Origin: Rikenellaceae bacterium | GTDB lineage: Bacteria > Bacteroidota > Bacteroidia > Bacteroidales > Rikenellaceae | DNA length: 64,000 nucleotides | NCBI GenBank assembly: GCA_015059925.1 | Contig: SUZL01000001.1 | Span: 124,001-188,000 of the forward strand | Reading direction: 5' to 3' | Shown: in pieces, positions 54,129 to 63,346 of the stretch | Layout: each line of letters begins with the position of its first letter | Numbering within the stretch: the first letter of the stretch is position 1 | The notes under the pieces: generated by a model | Database searches by the model: none | Told to the model about the DNA's origin: nothing | What the model saw: the letters and a program-made list of their open reading frames with translations, nothing else | Position numbers and translations under genes: made by a program

Positions 54129-55130
54129 TTAAGCCATAGCCTGCTGAACGGCAACGGCAACAGCAACGGTAGCACCTACCATCGGGTTGTTACCCATACC
54201 CAGGAAGCCCATCATCTCAACGTGTGCGGGAACTGATGAAGAACCTGCAAACTGAGCGTCTGAGTGCATACGACCCAAAGTATCGGTCATACCGTAAGAA
54301 GCGGGACCTGCGCCCATATTATCGGGGTGCAGAGTACGGCCGGTACCACCACCTGATGCTACTGAGAAGTACTTCTTGCCTGCCAATACGCGCTCCTTCT
54401 TGTAAGTACCTGCAACGGGGTGCTGGAAACGGGTGGGGTTGGTAGAGTTACCGGTGATAGATACATCAACGTCCTCCTTCCACATAACGGCAACGCCCTC
54501 GCGAACGTCGTCAACACCGTAGCAGCGTACCTTTGCACGCAGACCATCAGAGTAAGCGGTCTCCTCAACTACTGCAACCTCGCCGGTGTAGTAGTCGAAC
54601 TGAGTCTGAACATAGGTAAAGCCATTGATACGAGAGATGATCTTCGCAGCGTCCTTACCCAGACCGTTCAAGATAACGCGCAAGGGGTTCTTACGAACCT
54701 TGTTTGCCATCTCGGCGATCTTGATTGCGCCCTCAGCGGCAGCGAATGACTCGTGACCAGCCAAGAATGCGAAGCACTGGGTCTCCTCGCGGAGAAGACG
54801 TGCAGCCAAGTTGCCGTGGCCGATACCTACCTTACGGTCGTCGGCTACTGAACCTGCGATGCAGAATGCCTGCAAACCCTCGCCGATAGCCTCGGCAGCG
54901 TCGGCAGCTGAAGTGCAGCCCTTCTTGATTGCGATAGCGGCACCAACAACGTAAGCCCACTTTGCATTCTCGAAGCAGATGGGCTGAGTCTCCTCACACA
55001 TCTTGTAAGGATCGATACCCTTGGCATCGCAGATGGCCTTAGCCTCATCGATACCGTTGATTCCATACTGTGCGAGCACCTCGTTGATGTGGTCGATTCG
55101 GCGCTCGTAGCTCTCAAATAAATTTGCCAT
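54129..55130 (-). CDS. GGGtGRT protein (conserved, function unknown)
   Basis: 333 residues. The family name motif is seen as SVASGGGTGRTLHPDN, and HVEMMGFLGMGNNPMVG near the C-terminus is strongly conserved in this family (PF14057). The protein is soluble; Cys residues are few. It is encoded 35 bp after the NifU-like gene and almost always occurs with it in anaerobes (family knowledge). A role with Fe-S clusters is suspected only from that partner. Promoter upstream of the pair at 55943. Confidence 0.85.
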   Translation of the reverse strand: MANLFESYERRIDHINEVLAQYGINGIDEAKAICDAKGIDPYKMCEETQPICFENAKWAYVVGAAIAIKKGCTSAADAAEAIGEGLQAFCIAGSVADDRKVGIGHGNLAARLLREETQCFAFLAGHESFAAAEGAIKIAEMANKVRKNPLRVILNGLGKDAAKIISRINGFTYVQTQFDYYTGEVAVVEETAYSDGLRAKVRCYGVDDVREGVAVMWKEDVDVSITGNSTNPTRFQHPVAGTYKKERVLAGKKYFSVASGGGTGRTLHPDNMGAGPASYGMTDTLGRMHSDAQFAGSSSVPAHVEMMGFLGMGNNPMVGATVAVAVAVQQAMA

Positions 55131-55165
55131 ATCTTTTTTCTCTTTTTTCGATTATACAATGTGGT

Positions 55166-55858
55166 TTACTCCTGACGGGGATCAATGTACTTAACAGCAT
55201 CCTTGAAGCGGCCATAAGAACCCTTTGCCTTCTCCAATGCCTCAGCGGGCTCGATACCCTTCTTGATGAACTCCATCATCTTGCCAAGGTGAACGAACTC
55301 GTAGCCGATAACCTCGTCGTTAGCGTCCAGAGCCATACGGGTGCAGTAACCCTCAGCCATCTCAAGGTAGCGAGTACCCTTAGCTACGGTACCGAACATA
55401 GTACCTACCTGTGAACGAAGACCCTTACCCAAGTCCTCCAAGCCAGCACCGATGGGAAGACCGCCCTCAGAGAAAGCTGACTGGGTACGACCGTAAACGA
55501 TCTGCTTGAAGAGCTCGCGCATAGCGGTGTTGATAGCGTCGCATACGAGGTCGGTGTTCAGAGCCTCCAAAATGGTCTTGCCGGGAAGAATCTCCGATGC
55601 CATAGCAGCCGAGTGAGTCATACCAGAGCAACCGATGGTCTCAACCAAAGCCTCCTGAATGATACCCTCCTTAACGTTGAGAGTAAGCTTGCAGGCACCC
55701 TGCTGAGGAGCACACCAGCCCACACCGTGTGTAAGACCTGAAATGTCCTTAATCTCCTTTGCTACAACCCACTTACCCTCCTGAGGGATGGGAGCCGATG
55801 CGTGGTTGGCACCCTTTTTAACGCAGCACATCTGCTGCACTTCGTGTGAATAAATCAT
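55166..55858 (-). CDS. NifU-like Fe-S scaffold-type protein, partner of GGGtGRT
   Basis: 230 residues. The IscU/NifU N-terminal motif is recognisable: WCAPQQGACKLTLNVKEG (Cys pair) and ETIGCSGMTHSAAMASEILPGKTILEAL, the counterpart of the NifU GCGxAIASSS...GKTLDEAL motif. A CC pair occurs at residues 11-12 (QQMCCVKKG). It probably carries Fe-S or metal. First gene of the two-gene unit with GGGtGRT. Confidence 0.82.
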   Translation of the reverse strand: MIYSHEVQQMCCVKKGANHASAPIPQEGKWVVAKEIKDISGLTHGVGWCAPQQGACKLTLNVKEGIIQEALVETIGCSGMTHSAAMASEILPGKTILEALNTDLVCDAINTAMRELFKQIVYGRTQSAFSEGGLPIGAGLEDLGKGLRSQVGTMFGTVAKGTRYLEMAEGYCTRMALDANDEVIGYEFVHLGKMMEFIKKGIEPAEALEKAKGSYGRFKDAVKYIDPRQE

Positions 55859-55942
55859 AATTTAGAAGAGTTTATTTGTTACTATAACAGTCTTTTACAT
55901 TGCTGTTAGGTATTTTTGGTCATAAAACGCAAAAATCCAACG

Positions 55943-55973
55943 CAAATATAATAACATTTTCCGTCAATAACAA
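55943..55973 (-). promoter_or_regulatory. Promoter of the NifU-like/GGGtGRT pair
   Basis: Minus strand TTG (55971-55973), 20 bp spacer, TATATTTG (55943-55950). Confidence 0.65.
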
Positions 55974-56130
55974 TAGTTCGCATTAAAATTGATGGGATTA
56001 CTCGTCTTCGTGCCGAAGCGTGTTGTAACATCGGGCTTTGCGCCGAGCGGTGGATTGGAAATTAATCGGATAAAATTGTGCCGGGCTAACATTTTTGCGA
56101 TTTTTGCCGCCTTCGTATCTTTATTTGTGC

Positions 56131-56138
56131 TATATTTG
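56131..56138 (+). promoter_or_regulatory. Candidate -7 element for cdaA
   Basis: TATATTTG, full consensus match, 20 bp before the cdaA ATG at 56159. Confidence 0.5.
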
Positions 56139-56158
56139 CATATTGATTATTGTTGAAG

Positions 56159-56971
56159 ATGGATTTTATACCCTTTACATTCATTGATCTGATTGATGTG
56201 CTACTCGTGGCGCTGATTATGCTGGGCTTCTACCGTATGACGCGCGGCACCAATGCGCCGTATATCTTCACGGGTATTATCGTGATATACTTTGTGTGGG
56301 TGGTGGTGCGTGCGCTGAATATGGAGCTGCTATCGACCATTCTGGGACAGGTCGTGAGCGTGGGTGTGATTGCGCTTATCATCCTCTTCCAGCCCGAGTT
56401 ACGCAGTTTTTTGCAGATGATTGGTCGCCGTCAGGGTGGATTCAGTTTCATAAACAATATCTTCAATAGTCGTGGCTCGTCGCAGACCAACCTGCAACCC
56501 ATCATCACGGCCTGCGCCGAGATGTCGGCTACGAAGACGGGTGCGCTGATCGTGCTGGCGCAGCAGAGCGATCTGGACGATATTATCGAGGGAGGAATCA
56601 AGATCGACGCCAAGCTGTCGGTGGCTCTGATCGAGAATATATTTTTCAAGAACGCTCCGCTACACGACGGTGCGGCCGTTGTGAAAGATAACCGCGTCGT
56701 GGCGGCGAAGTGTATCCTGCCCGTAACGCAGTCGCCCGTGCCCAAATCGTACGGCACGCGCCACCGCGCCGCTATCGGTATTACGGAGACCTCGGATGCT
56801 GTGGTTGTGGTCGTATCGGAGGAGACGGGAGGTATCTCGGTTGCCTTCCGAGGTCAGATTGAGCGTAACATCGCACCGCAAAACCTCCAGCAGACCATAT
56901 CAAAACACCTGATCGGCTCAACCAACGACAAACGCTCACGCCGCAAGGAGACGGCAACGGAGAAACAATAA
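56159..56971 (+). CDS. cdaA: Diadenylate cyclase CdaA (DisA_N domain)
   Basis: 270 residues from the ATG at 56159 (an upstream TTG is rejected). Three N-terminal transmembrane segments and then the DAC domain with the DGAAVV and RHRAAIGITE motifs for ATP binding and catalysis. It makes cyclic di-AMP, an osmolyte/potassium signal. Convergent with rho, sharing a bidirectional terminator. Confidence 0.94.
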   Translation: MDFIPFTFIDLIDVLLVALIMLGFYRMTRGTNAPYIFTGIIVIYFVWVVVRALNMELLSTILGQVVSVGVIALIILFQPELRSFLQMIGRRQGGFSFINNIFNSRGSSQTNLQPIITACAEMSATKTGALIVLAQQSDLDDIIEGGIKIDAKLSVALIENIFFKNAPLHDGAAVVKDNRVVAAKCILPVTQSPVPKSYGTRHRAAIGITETSDAVVVVVSEETGGISVAFRGQIERNIAPQNLQQTISKHLIGSTNDKRSRRKETATEKQ

Positions 56972-57001
56972 AAAAGGTGACCACTACTGGTCACCTTTTC
57001 T
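56969..57001 (+). terminator. Bidirectional terminator between cdaA and rho
   Basis: AAAAGGTGACC (56972-56982) pairs perfectly with GGTCACCTTTT (56989-56999). Confidence 0.88.
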
Positions 57002-57006
57002 ATTTT

Positions 57007-58686
57007 CTACTGATTCATCGTGGCGAGGAACTCCTCGTTGGATTCGGTCAGGCCCATCTGTTTTTGCAGGAACTCCATCGCTTCGACGGTGGTCATCTCC
57101 GAGAGGTATTTGCGCATTACCCACGTTCGGTTCATCACCTCGCGCGAGAGGAGCAGATCCTCGCGGCGTGTACCCGACGAAATGACATCAACGGCGGGAT
57201 ATACGCGCTTGTTCGATAGCTTGCGGTCGAGCTGGAGCTCCATATTACCCGTACCCTTGAACTCCTCGAAGATCACCTCATCCATCTTCGAGCCCGTATC
57301 AATCAGCGCCGTAGCGATGATTGTAAGCGAGCCCTTCTCCTCCGTATTACGGGCTGCGCCGAAGAAACGCTTGGGCTTATGCAGGGCGTTGGCATCGACA
57401 CCTCCCGACAGCACCTTACCCGAGGCAGGTTGCACAGAGTTATAGGCGCGTGCAAGACGCGTAATAGAGTCGAGGAAGATCACCACATCGTGGCCACACT
57501 CAACCATTCGCTTGGCCTTCTCGAGCACCATCTCGGCAACCTTAACGTGGCGCGAAGCCTGCTCATCAAAGGTCGAAGCAACGACCTCGGCTTTAACATT
57601 ACGAGCCATTTCAGTAACCTCCTCGGGGCGCTCATCGATCAGCAGTACAATCATATACACCTCGGGGTGGTTATCCGCAATTGCGTTTGCTATCGACTGC
57701 AGAAGCATCGTCTTACCCGTCTTGGGCTGTGCTACGATCAATCCGCGCTGGCCCTTGCCGATCGGCGAGAAGAGATCGACAACACGATTCGAGAGCGAGT
57801 TATGCCCCTTGCCCGTCAGATTGAACTTTTCGCTCGGGAAGAGCGGCGTCATATACTCGAACTGTACGCGGTCGCGGATATAGTCGGGCTCGAGGCCGTT
57901 GATCTCATTGACGCGAATCAGCGGGAAGTACTTCTCGCCCTCCTTCGGGGGGTGGATTACACCACTAATCGTATCGCCAGGCTTCAGACCGAAATGCTTG
58001 ATCTGTGAGGGCGAAACGTAGATGTCATCGGGAGAATTGAGGTAGTTATAGTCGGCCGAGCGCAGGAATCCGTAGCCATCGGGCATAATCTCCAGCACAC
58101 CCTCGCCAATAATCTCGCCTGCGAAGTACTCCTTCTGCTGCGTGGCTTCGTGGCGGTGCTGATGATTGGTCGCGATCTGCGTAGCCTCGCTCTGGGCTCC
58201 TTCGTTGTTCTGCTCAGCCTCCACCGTCTTTGCCCGCTGCTCGGCAGCCATACGCTCTTCCTGCTCCTTCAGGGCCTTGGGCTTGCGGCCGCGACGCTTG
58301 GGTGCGGGAGCCTCGACAGCTGGAGCAGCCGCGCTCTGAGTGGGCTGCGGCTCGGCTGGAGCTTCGGTCGGTATTACGGTTGGCTCGGCAGCAACTACGG
58401 GTTGCTCGCTCTGCTCCGAGGTCGGAGCATTCTCCTCCACGCGGGTAGTACTCACGCGGGGACGACGGCCACGCTTCTTGGGAGCCTCGGCTTGTGGTGC
58501 CGTGGCGGCCTCGGCCGAAGCAGGCTCGACCGAAACAGGTTCGGCGGGAGCGTCGGCGTTAGCAAATTCGGTGATTTTCTTGAGCAAATCTCTCTTCTTG
58601 AGAGTTGTGTCGGTAATACCCAGCACCTTGCCTATTTCGCGCAATTCGGGCAAAGTCTTACCTTCGAGTGCATCTAAATCCTGCAT
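57007..58686 (-). CDS. rho: Transcription termination factor Rho with disordered insert
   Basis: 559 residues. A Rho_N domain (1-45), then a 140-residue Ala/Pro/Glu/Gln-rich disordered insert (46-185) with two AT-hook-like basic patches (KKRGRRPR at 70-77 and KRRGRKPK about 130-137), then the RNA-binding cold-shock domain (from about 190, [15 protein letters not shown]) and the hexameric ATPase with Walker A (AQPKTGKT, about 319-326). It ends most transcripts not using intrinsic terminators. The insert is typical of Bacteroidetes Rho. Promoter at 58750. Confidence 0.95.
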   Translation of the reverse strand: MQDLDALEGKTLPELREIGKVLGITDTTLKKRDLLKKITEFANADAPAEPVSVEPASAEAATAPQAEAPKKRGRRPRVSTTRVEENAPTSEQSEQPVVAAEPTVIPTEAPAEPQPTQSAAAPAVEAPAPKRRGRKPKALKEQEERMAAEQRAKTVEAEQNNEGAQSEATQIATNHQHRHEATQQKEYFAGEIIGEGVLEIMPDGYGFLRSADYNYLNSPDDIYVSPSQIKHFGLKPGDTISGVIHPPKEGEKYFPLIRVNEINGLEPDYIRDRVQFEYMTPLFPSEKFNLTGKGHNSLSNRVVDLFSPIGKGQRGLIVAQPKTGKTMLLQSIANAIADNHPEVYMIVLLIDERPEEVTEMARNVKAEVVASTFDEQASRHVKVAEMVLEKAKRMVECGHDVVIFLDSITRLARAYNSVQPASGKVLSGGVDANALHKPKRFFGAARNTEEKGSLTIIATALIDTGSKMDEVIFEEFKGTGNMELQLDRKLSNKRVYPAVDVISSGTRREDLLLSREVMNRTWVMRKYLSEMTTVEAMEFLQKQMGLTESNEEFLATMNQ

Positions 58687-58749
58687 ATAGTGGTAAATTT
58701 ACGTTCGTTGATTGGAAAATAATCGGATGATTATCTTTGAATGACCTTG

Positions 58750-58780
58750 CAAATATAATACAAATTTCAAATCCTACAAA
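58750..58780 (-). promoter_or_regulatory. Promoter of rho
   Basis: Minus strand TTTG (58777-58780), 19 bp spacer, TATATTTG (58750-58757); an ideal Bacteroidetes promoter, 63 bp before the start. Confidence 0.75.
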
Positions 58781-58807
58781 TTTTTGCAAGATATTACCTT
58801 ATATAAA

Positions 58808-58842
58808 TAAATTGAGCCTGCCGGATGGCAGGCTCGGGGTTT
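58808..58842 (-). terminator. Terminator of the Clp ATPase gene
   Basis: GAGCCTGCC (58814-58822) pairs with GGCAGGCTC (58827-58835), followed on the minus strand by an A/T-rich tail. Confidence 0.75.
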
Positions 58843-58855
58843 AAGTTGGGTGAGG

Positions 58856-61303
58856 TTATGCGACGCGTAGGGTGAGGCCGGAGTGTGGAGTGTACTCGAC
58901 GATGACGTTGCTGCCGCTAAGGAGCTGGCCATCGACGATGAGCATCGAGAGTGGCTCCTCGACCAGCTTGGTCAATGTGCGGCGGAGTGATCGTACGCCA
59001 TAGTCTGCATCGTAGCCCGTCGTGGCAAGTTCGCGGCGAGCCTCGGGGGTAATATCGACATTATAGCCAAGAGCACGGGCGCGGGAGAAGATCTCGGCAA
59101 GTTCGAGGGTAACAATCTGCTCGACATCCTCCGTAGAGAGCTCATTGAAGCAGACAACATCGTCGATGCGGCCCAAAAATTCGGGAGCAAAATGACTCTC
59201 CAAAGCCTTGCGGTAAATTTCAGCACTCGTTTTTTCGGCCGAGCGCTCGCTCGAGAGGGTTTGATAGCCAAGCGTCGAGGAGTGTGCGGCGGTACGCGAT
59301 CCGACATTCGAGGTTAGGATAATCACCGTATTGCGAAAATCGACTCGGCGACCAGTACCGTCGGTAAGGTGTCCTTCGTCGAAAATCTGCAACATTATAT
59401 TAAATACATCGGGGTGTGCCTTCTCGATCTCGTCGAGCAGCACAACGGCGTATGGTTGGCGGCGAACGGCCTCAGTGAGTTGGCCACCCTCGCCATAGCC
59501 CACATAGCCCGGAGGTGAGCCGATTAATCGCGCCACGTTATGGCGCTCGCCATACTCCGACATATCGAGGCGGATCAGGCCACGACGCTCGTCAAAGAGC
59601 CACCGCGATAGCTCCTTTGCCAAAAGAGTCTTCCCAACACCCGTAGGTCCGACAAAGAGGAAGACGCCGATGGGGCGATTGGCATCCTTCAATCCTGCAC
59701 GCGAGCGTAAAAGTGCACGCGAGAGGCTATCGACGGCCGCAGACTGCCCCACTACCCTTCGATGGAGATGGTCGGCGAGGGTACGAAGGCGCTCGCTCTC
59801 ACCGTGCGAAAGGCGCTCGGCAGGGATGCCCGTCATCGTGGCAACAACTCGCTCGACATCGGAGGCTCGAACGATATGGGGCTGACGCTCCAGCGTGCGG
59901 GTACGATTGGATAGTTGCTCCTCCAGACGGGCCTTGAGGGCGATCTCTTGCAGGCGGATGGTGGCAAGCGTATCGTAAGCGAGCGCAGCAAGAGCCTCAT
60001 TGCGTTTACGGGTTGTGGCTTGGAGTTGCTGCATAGTTTGGCGGACGGCCTCCTCGCCCTCATCCGCACCAATGCGGGCACCAGCCTCGTCCATAATATC
60101 AATGGCCTTATCGGGGAGGTGGCGATCGGTGATATAGCGTTCGCTAAGGGCGACACAGGCCGAAAGAGCCTCGTCGCTATAACGCACGTTGTGGTGCTGC
60201 TCGTAATGGGGAGCTATCCTGCGCAGTATCTCCAAAGTCTGCGAGGCTGTGGTAGGCTCGACGACGATCTTCTGGAAGCGGCGCTCGAGGGCGGCATCCT
60301 TCTCGATGTTATCGCGGAACTCGTCGAGTGTCGTGGCACCGATAATCTGCACCTCGCTGCGGGCAAGAACGGGCTTGAGGATATTGGCTGTATCGAGGCT
60401 GCCTTGTGTTGAGCCTGCGCCAACGATGGTGTGGATCTCGTCGATGAAGACGATCACATCGTCGGCACCGCGCAGCTCGTCTAAAAGTTGTTGCATACGC
60501 TCCTCGAACTCGCCACGATATTTTGTGCCCGCAACAAGCGAGGCCACGTCGAGCGAGAAGATGCGTTTGCGCTGCAACGCTACGGGCACATCGCACGAGG
60601 CGATACGCAGGGCCAACCCCTCGACAATGGCGCTCTTGCCGACACCCGCCTCGCCAACAAGGATCGGATTGTTCTTCTTGCGGCGCGAGAGGATATGCAC
60701 CATACGGTCGATCTCCTTCTCGCGGCCGATGACCGTATCGAGTTTGCCGTCGCGGGCCTGAGAGGTGAGATCGGTGGCAAGCTTTTCGAGCAAGGGAGTG
60801 GCATTATCGGAGTGAGGCGGCGTAAAGTAATCAATCGGCTCGAAACCGAGTCGCAAGGGCGACTGCGCGCCCTCCACCCTATCGCCAAGCTCTCGCAAAA
60901 TGGAGTTGATGGTATGCAGATTTATGCCATAATGCGAGAGCACCTGCGATGTGGCGGTCGTGGTATCGCTCACGGCCTCGCACAGAACGTGAACGGTGGA
61001 GATGTGGCGCTGCGAAGAGTAAGTCTGCTCGAGACGACAGCGCAATGCGTGGAGAAATTCATCGATCGGCTGGCTCTCGAACTTGGGTTGGGCGCGCACC
61101 AGATCCTCGATCCGATGCGGAAGTTCGCGCATCTCGCGCTCGTTGAGTCTTAGCGACAGAAGGCGGTAGGCCATCGAGCTATCGTCGCGGAGAATCTCGA
61201 GCGTGATGCGGTCGAGGTATGAGTGGCGAGAATCCGCCTTGCTCAAATCGAAAGCTACGCGGACAAGAAGGCTATCCAGAATCTTTGAAATCTTATTTTC
61301 CAT
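58856..61303 (-). CDS. clpC: Clp/Hsp100 ATPase (ClpC/ClpA-type)
   Basis: 815 residues: Clp N-domain (about 1-150), AAA1 with Walker A GEAGVGKS (217-224), a short middle region without an obvious long ClpB-type coiled coil, and AAA2 with GPTGVGKT and DEIEKAHPDV. A loop STLGYQTL in AAA2 stands where ClpC/ClpA carry the (I/L)G(F/L) tripeptide that docks ClpP, so a proteolytic partner is likely. Stand-alone gene with its own terminator. Confidence 0.85.
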   Translation of the reverse strand: MENKISKILDSLLVRVAFDLSKADSRHSYLDRITLEILRDDSSMAYRLLSLRLNEREMRELPHRIEDLVRAQPKFESQPIDEFLHALRCRLEQTYSSQRHISTVHVLCEAVSDTTTATSQVLSHYGINLHTINSILRELGDRVEGAQSPLRLGFEPIDYFTPPHSDNATPLLEKLATDLTSQARDGKLDTVIGREKEIDRMVHILSRRKKNNPILVGEAGVGKSAIVEGLALRIASCDVPVALQRKRIFSLDVASLVAGTKYRGEFEERMQQLLDELRGADDVIVFIDEIHTIVGAGSTQGSLDTANILKPVLARSEVQIIGATTLDEFRDNIEKDAALERRFQKIVVEPTTASQTLEILRRIAPHYEQHHNVRYSDEALSACVALSERYITDRHLPDKAIDIMDEAGARIGADEGEEAVRQTMQQLQATTRKRNEALAALAYDTLATIRLQEIALKARLEEQLSNRTRTLERQPHIVRASDVERVVATMTGIPAERLSHGESERLRTLADHLHRRVVGQSAAVDSLSRALLRSRAGLKDANRPIGVFLFVGPTGVGKTLLAKELSRWLFDERRGLIRLDMSEYGERHNVARLIGSPPGYVGYGEGGQLTEAVRRQPYAVVLLDEIEKAHPDVFNIMLQIFDEGHLTDGTGRRVDFRNTVIILTSNVGSRTAAHSSTLGYQTLSSERSAEKTSAEIYRKALESHFAPEFLGRIDDVVCFNELSTEDVEQIVTLELAEIFSRARALGYNVDITPEARRELATTGYDADYGVRSLRRTLTKLVEEPLSMLIVDGQLLSGSNVIVEYTPHSGLTLRVA

Positions 61304-61455
61304 ATTTACAGTTACTACTGACGCTTTGTTGTTTATCGGTTTTTTGTTGTCAGTTTCGGATTTATAACGTAGGAGGATTTGCGGATATTATGTTAAATAA
61401 TCGATTTTTGGGGCTAATGCGCCAAAGTCAGGAGGGACAAAAGTCGGAAATGATG

Positions 61456-61485
61456 TTGAGATGTCGTGATTTTTTTATACCTTTG
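61456..61485 (+). promoter_or_regulatory. Promoter of the thioesterase gene
   Basis: TTG (61456-61458), 19 bp spacer, TACCTTTG (61478-61485), 37 bp before the start at 61523. Confidence 0.65.
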
Positions 61486-61522
61486 CACTATATGCGCAAA
61501 TTGCAACCACTACAAACGACCT

Positions 61523-62248
61523 ATGGAAAAGAGCATTTTCAAATATAGAATCGAGCCCCGACACGTCGATTTCACCAACCGAGTTTCCGTATCATCAATC
61601 TGCGATTTGGTGCTCCACGCCGCAGGTGAGGATGCACACAAGCGCGGCTTCGGCATCGACGCGCTGGCCGACAACAACTACGGCTGGGTATTGTCGCGTA
61701 TGTGTATCGAGTTGGATTACCTGCCCGAGGAGTACAGCGAATTCACGCTCTACACTTGGATCAGCGACTACAACCGACTCTCATCGACGCGAAACTTCAC
61801 ACTCTGCGACAGCGCGGGACACGAGTTCGGCCGCTCGGTGTCGCAGTGGTGTATGATCGACTACTCGACGCGTATGCCCGTTGATATGAACACGATGGCG
61901 AAGGCTCACGAGGGAAATATGGTAGATGCACCATCGCCCTGCGAGCGTCCGCGACGTATTGGCACGGTGAGCAGCGAGAGCGTAGTGGAGCATCGCGTGG
62001 TGTATAGCGACATCGACTTCAACCGTCATATGAACACGATGCGATACATAGACATCATATTCGACTCGCTCCCGATCGAGGTGCCCGAGAATTTGAAGGC
62101 ATTCCGACTGGATATGAACTTTATGAAGGAGGCTCGCTACAACGACAAACTTTCACTCAAGGCCGAGCAGAAGGAGCAGACACACCTGTTTGCCTACGCC
62201 AACGAGGCGGGTGAGGCGTTGTGTCGTATGGCTCTCGAGATACGATAA
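61523..62248 (+). CDS. Acyl-ACP thioesterase (FatA/FatB-like)
   Basis: 241 residues from the ATG at 61523; an earlier Met at 61466 lies inside the promoter. Two hot-dog domains: YRIEPRHVDFTNRVSVSSI at the start, and VYSDIDFNRHMNTMRYIDI, the conserved plant-type thioesterase active-site segment in the second half. It releases free fatty acids from acyl-ACP. Followed by a LytTR regulator and then an acyl-CoA ligase, a possible fatty-acid handling group. Confidence 0.9.
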   Translation: MEKSIFKYRIEPRHVDFTNRVSVSSICDLVLHAAGEDAHKRGFGIDALADNNYGWVLSRMCIELDYLPEEYSEFTLYTWISDYNRLSSTRNFTLCDSAGHEFGRSVSQWCMIDYSTRMPVDMNTMAKAHEGNMVDAPSPCERPRRIGTVSSESVVEHRVVYSDIDFNRHMNTMRYIDIIFDSLPIEVPENLKAFRLDMNFMKEARYNDKLSLKAEQKEQTHLFAYANEAGEALCRMALEIR

Positions 62249-62260
62249 ATAGACCAAACT

Positions 62261-63160
62261 ATGGAGAGTAAAAAGGCATATATTCCCGAATTTATATATA
62301 AGAGATCGAACCAGACAACGATGATCATCTTCGTGCCGATCTTCGCGCTGCTGTTCATCTCCATATATAGCCCGTTCGATTTCGACAGAATCGACACCGA
62401 CACGCGATTCCTCGCGTGGCTAAACATCTCGCGCGAGCTGGTGGTGCAGCTTATCACCATACTCCTTATATTAAGTGGTATGGGTGTGGCGGCAATCAGC
62501 CGATGGCTTATGGGAATGTTCACACGCCATCGCCAAATAACGTACTTAAACTATATCGGATGGATTGTGTGCGAGATTCTGGCGATGACGATCATCTTTA
62601 CGCTCGGCGCGGTGCTCTTCACCGATACCGACAAGGGTGTGATAACGCTCTTCCGCAACTCGCTCATCAAGACATTCTTCATCCTGCTCATCCCATACAC
62701 GATGTGTTACATCTACTTCATTTGGCAGGAGCGTGTGGCACAGCTCAGGTTGTTGCGTCAGCAGATCTCGGAGGACGAGACCGCGATGCAGACGGCGTAT
62801 ATTCAGATTTTTGACACGAAGGGCGATATGCGTCTTTCGGTGCGTCGTGAGCATCTGCTCTTCATCGAATCGGCCGACAACTACATCTGCGTCTGGTACA
62901 CCAACAACAACGCCCCGAAGAAGATGCTCGTGCGTAATACGCTCAAGCAGGTGGCACAGCAGCTCTCATCGACACACGTCCAGCAATGCCACCGTTCGTA
63001 TATGGTGAATCTGGATTTGGTGAAGGTGATGCGACGCGAAAAGGAGGGTATGTTTATCGAGTTCGGAATCGCCGGAGTACCCGATGTGCCGATCTCAAAA
63101 ACCTTCTCGGACAGCATTAAAAAGTGGCTTATGAGCGGCCCTGACAGCGGGCAAAATTAG
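62261..63160 (+). CDS. Membrane-bound LytTR transcription regulator
   Basis: 299 residues. The first ~160 residues contain about four transmembrane segments (TMIIFVPIFALLFISIYS, ELVVQLITILLILSGMG, and others), followed by a C-terminal LytTR DNA-binding domain (LLFIESADNYICVWY, VRNTLKQVAQQL, CHRSYMVNLDLV). It lacks a receiver domain, so it is a one-component membrane sensor-regulator. It starts 12 bp after the thioesterase stop, in one transcript. Confidence 0.9.
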   Translation: MESKKAYIPEFIYKRSNQTTMIIFVPIFALLFISIYSPFDFDRIDTDTRFLAWLNISRELVVQLITILLILSGMGVAAISRWLMGMFTRHRQITYLNYIGWIVCEILAMTIIFTLGAVLFTDTDKGVITLFRNSLIKTFFILLIPYTMCYIYFIWQERVAQLRLLRQQISEDETAMQTAYIQIFDTKGDMRLSVRREHLLFIESADNYICVWYTNNNAPKKMLVRNTLKQVAQQLSSTHVQQCHRSYMVNLDLVKVMRREKEGMFIEFGIAGVPDVPISKTFSDSIKKWLMSGPDSGQN

Positions 63161-63289
63161 TAAATTGGGCACCAAAGGGTGATAATTTACGTGAATTTCG
63201 CCCCAAAAAATGGGAGTTTTATCCCCTATAAGTGTTTCGTCCCACGGAAAGGGGGTTTATCACTTTTATTTTTCTATTAGACAAATATA

Positions 63290-63343
63290 CCCGATCTTCG
63301 TAGTGCAATCAAATCAAAAAACACTACAAAAAAGTATATCGGG
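63290..63343 (+). promoter_or_regulatory. Nested hairpin in the leader of the acyl-CoA ligase gene
   Basis: CCCGAT (63290-63295) pairs with ATCGGG (63338-63343), and inside it GTAGTG (63300-63305) with CACTAC (63322-63327). The outer stem ends 3 bp before the ATG at 63347, so it could hide the initiation site. Confidence 0.4.
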
Positions 63344-63346
63344 AAT

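Larger units (their letters stand above)
55859..56158. other. Intergenic region NifU-like/cdaA
   Basis: 300 bp without a gene. It holds the minus promoter (55943-55973), an inverted repeat TAACAG (55885-55890) / CTGTTA (55903-55908) in the predicted leader of the NifU-like gene, and a plus -7 element TATATTTG (56131-56138) for cdaA. I see no ORF or RNA gene. Confidence 0.5.

Noticed and set aside
61466..61522. Extended N-terminus of the thioesterase
   Set aside because: This Met is inside the -33/-7 promoter; the MEKSIF start at 61523 fits the family.
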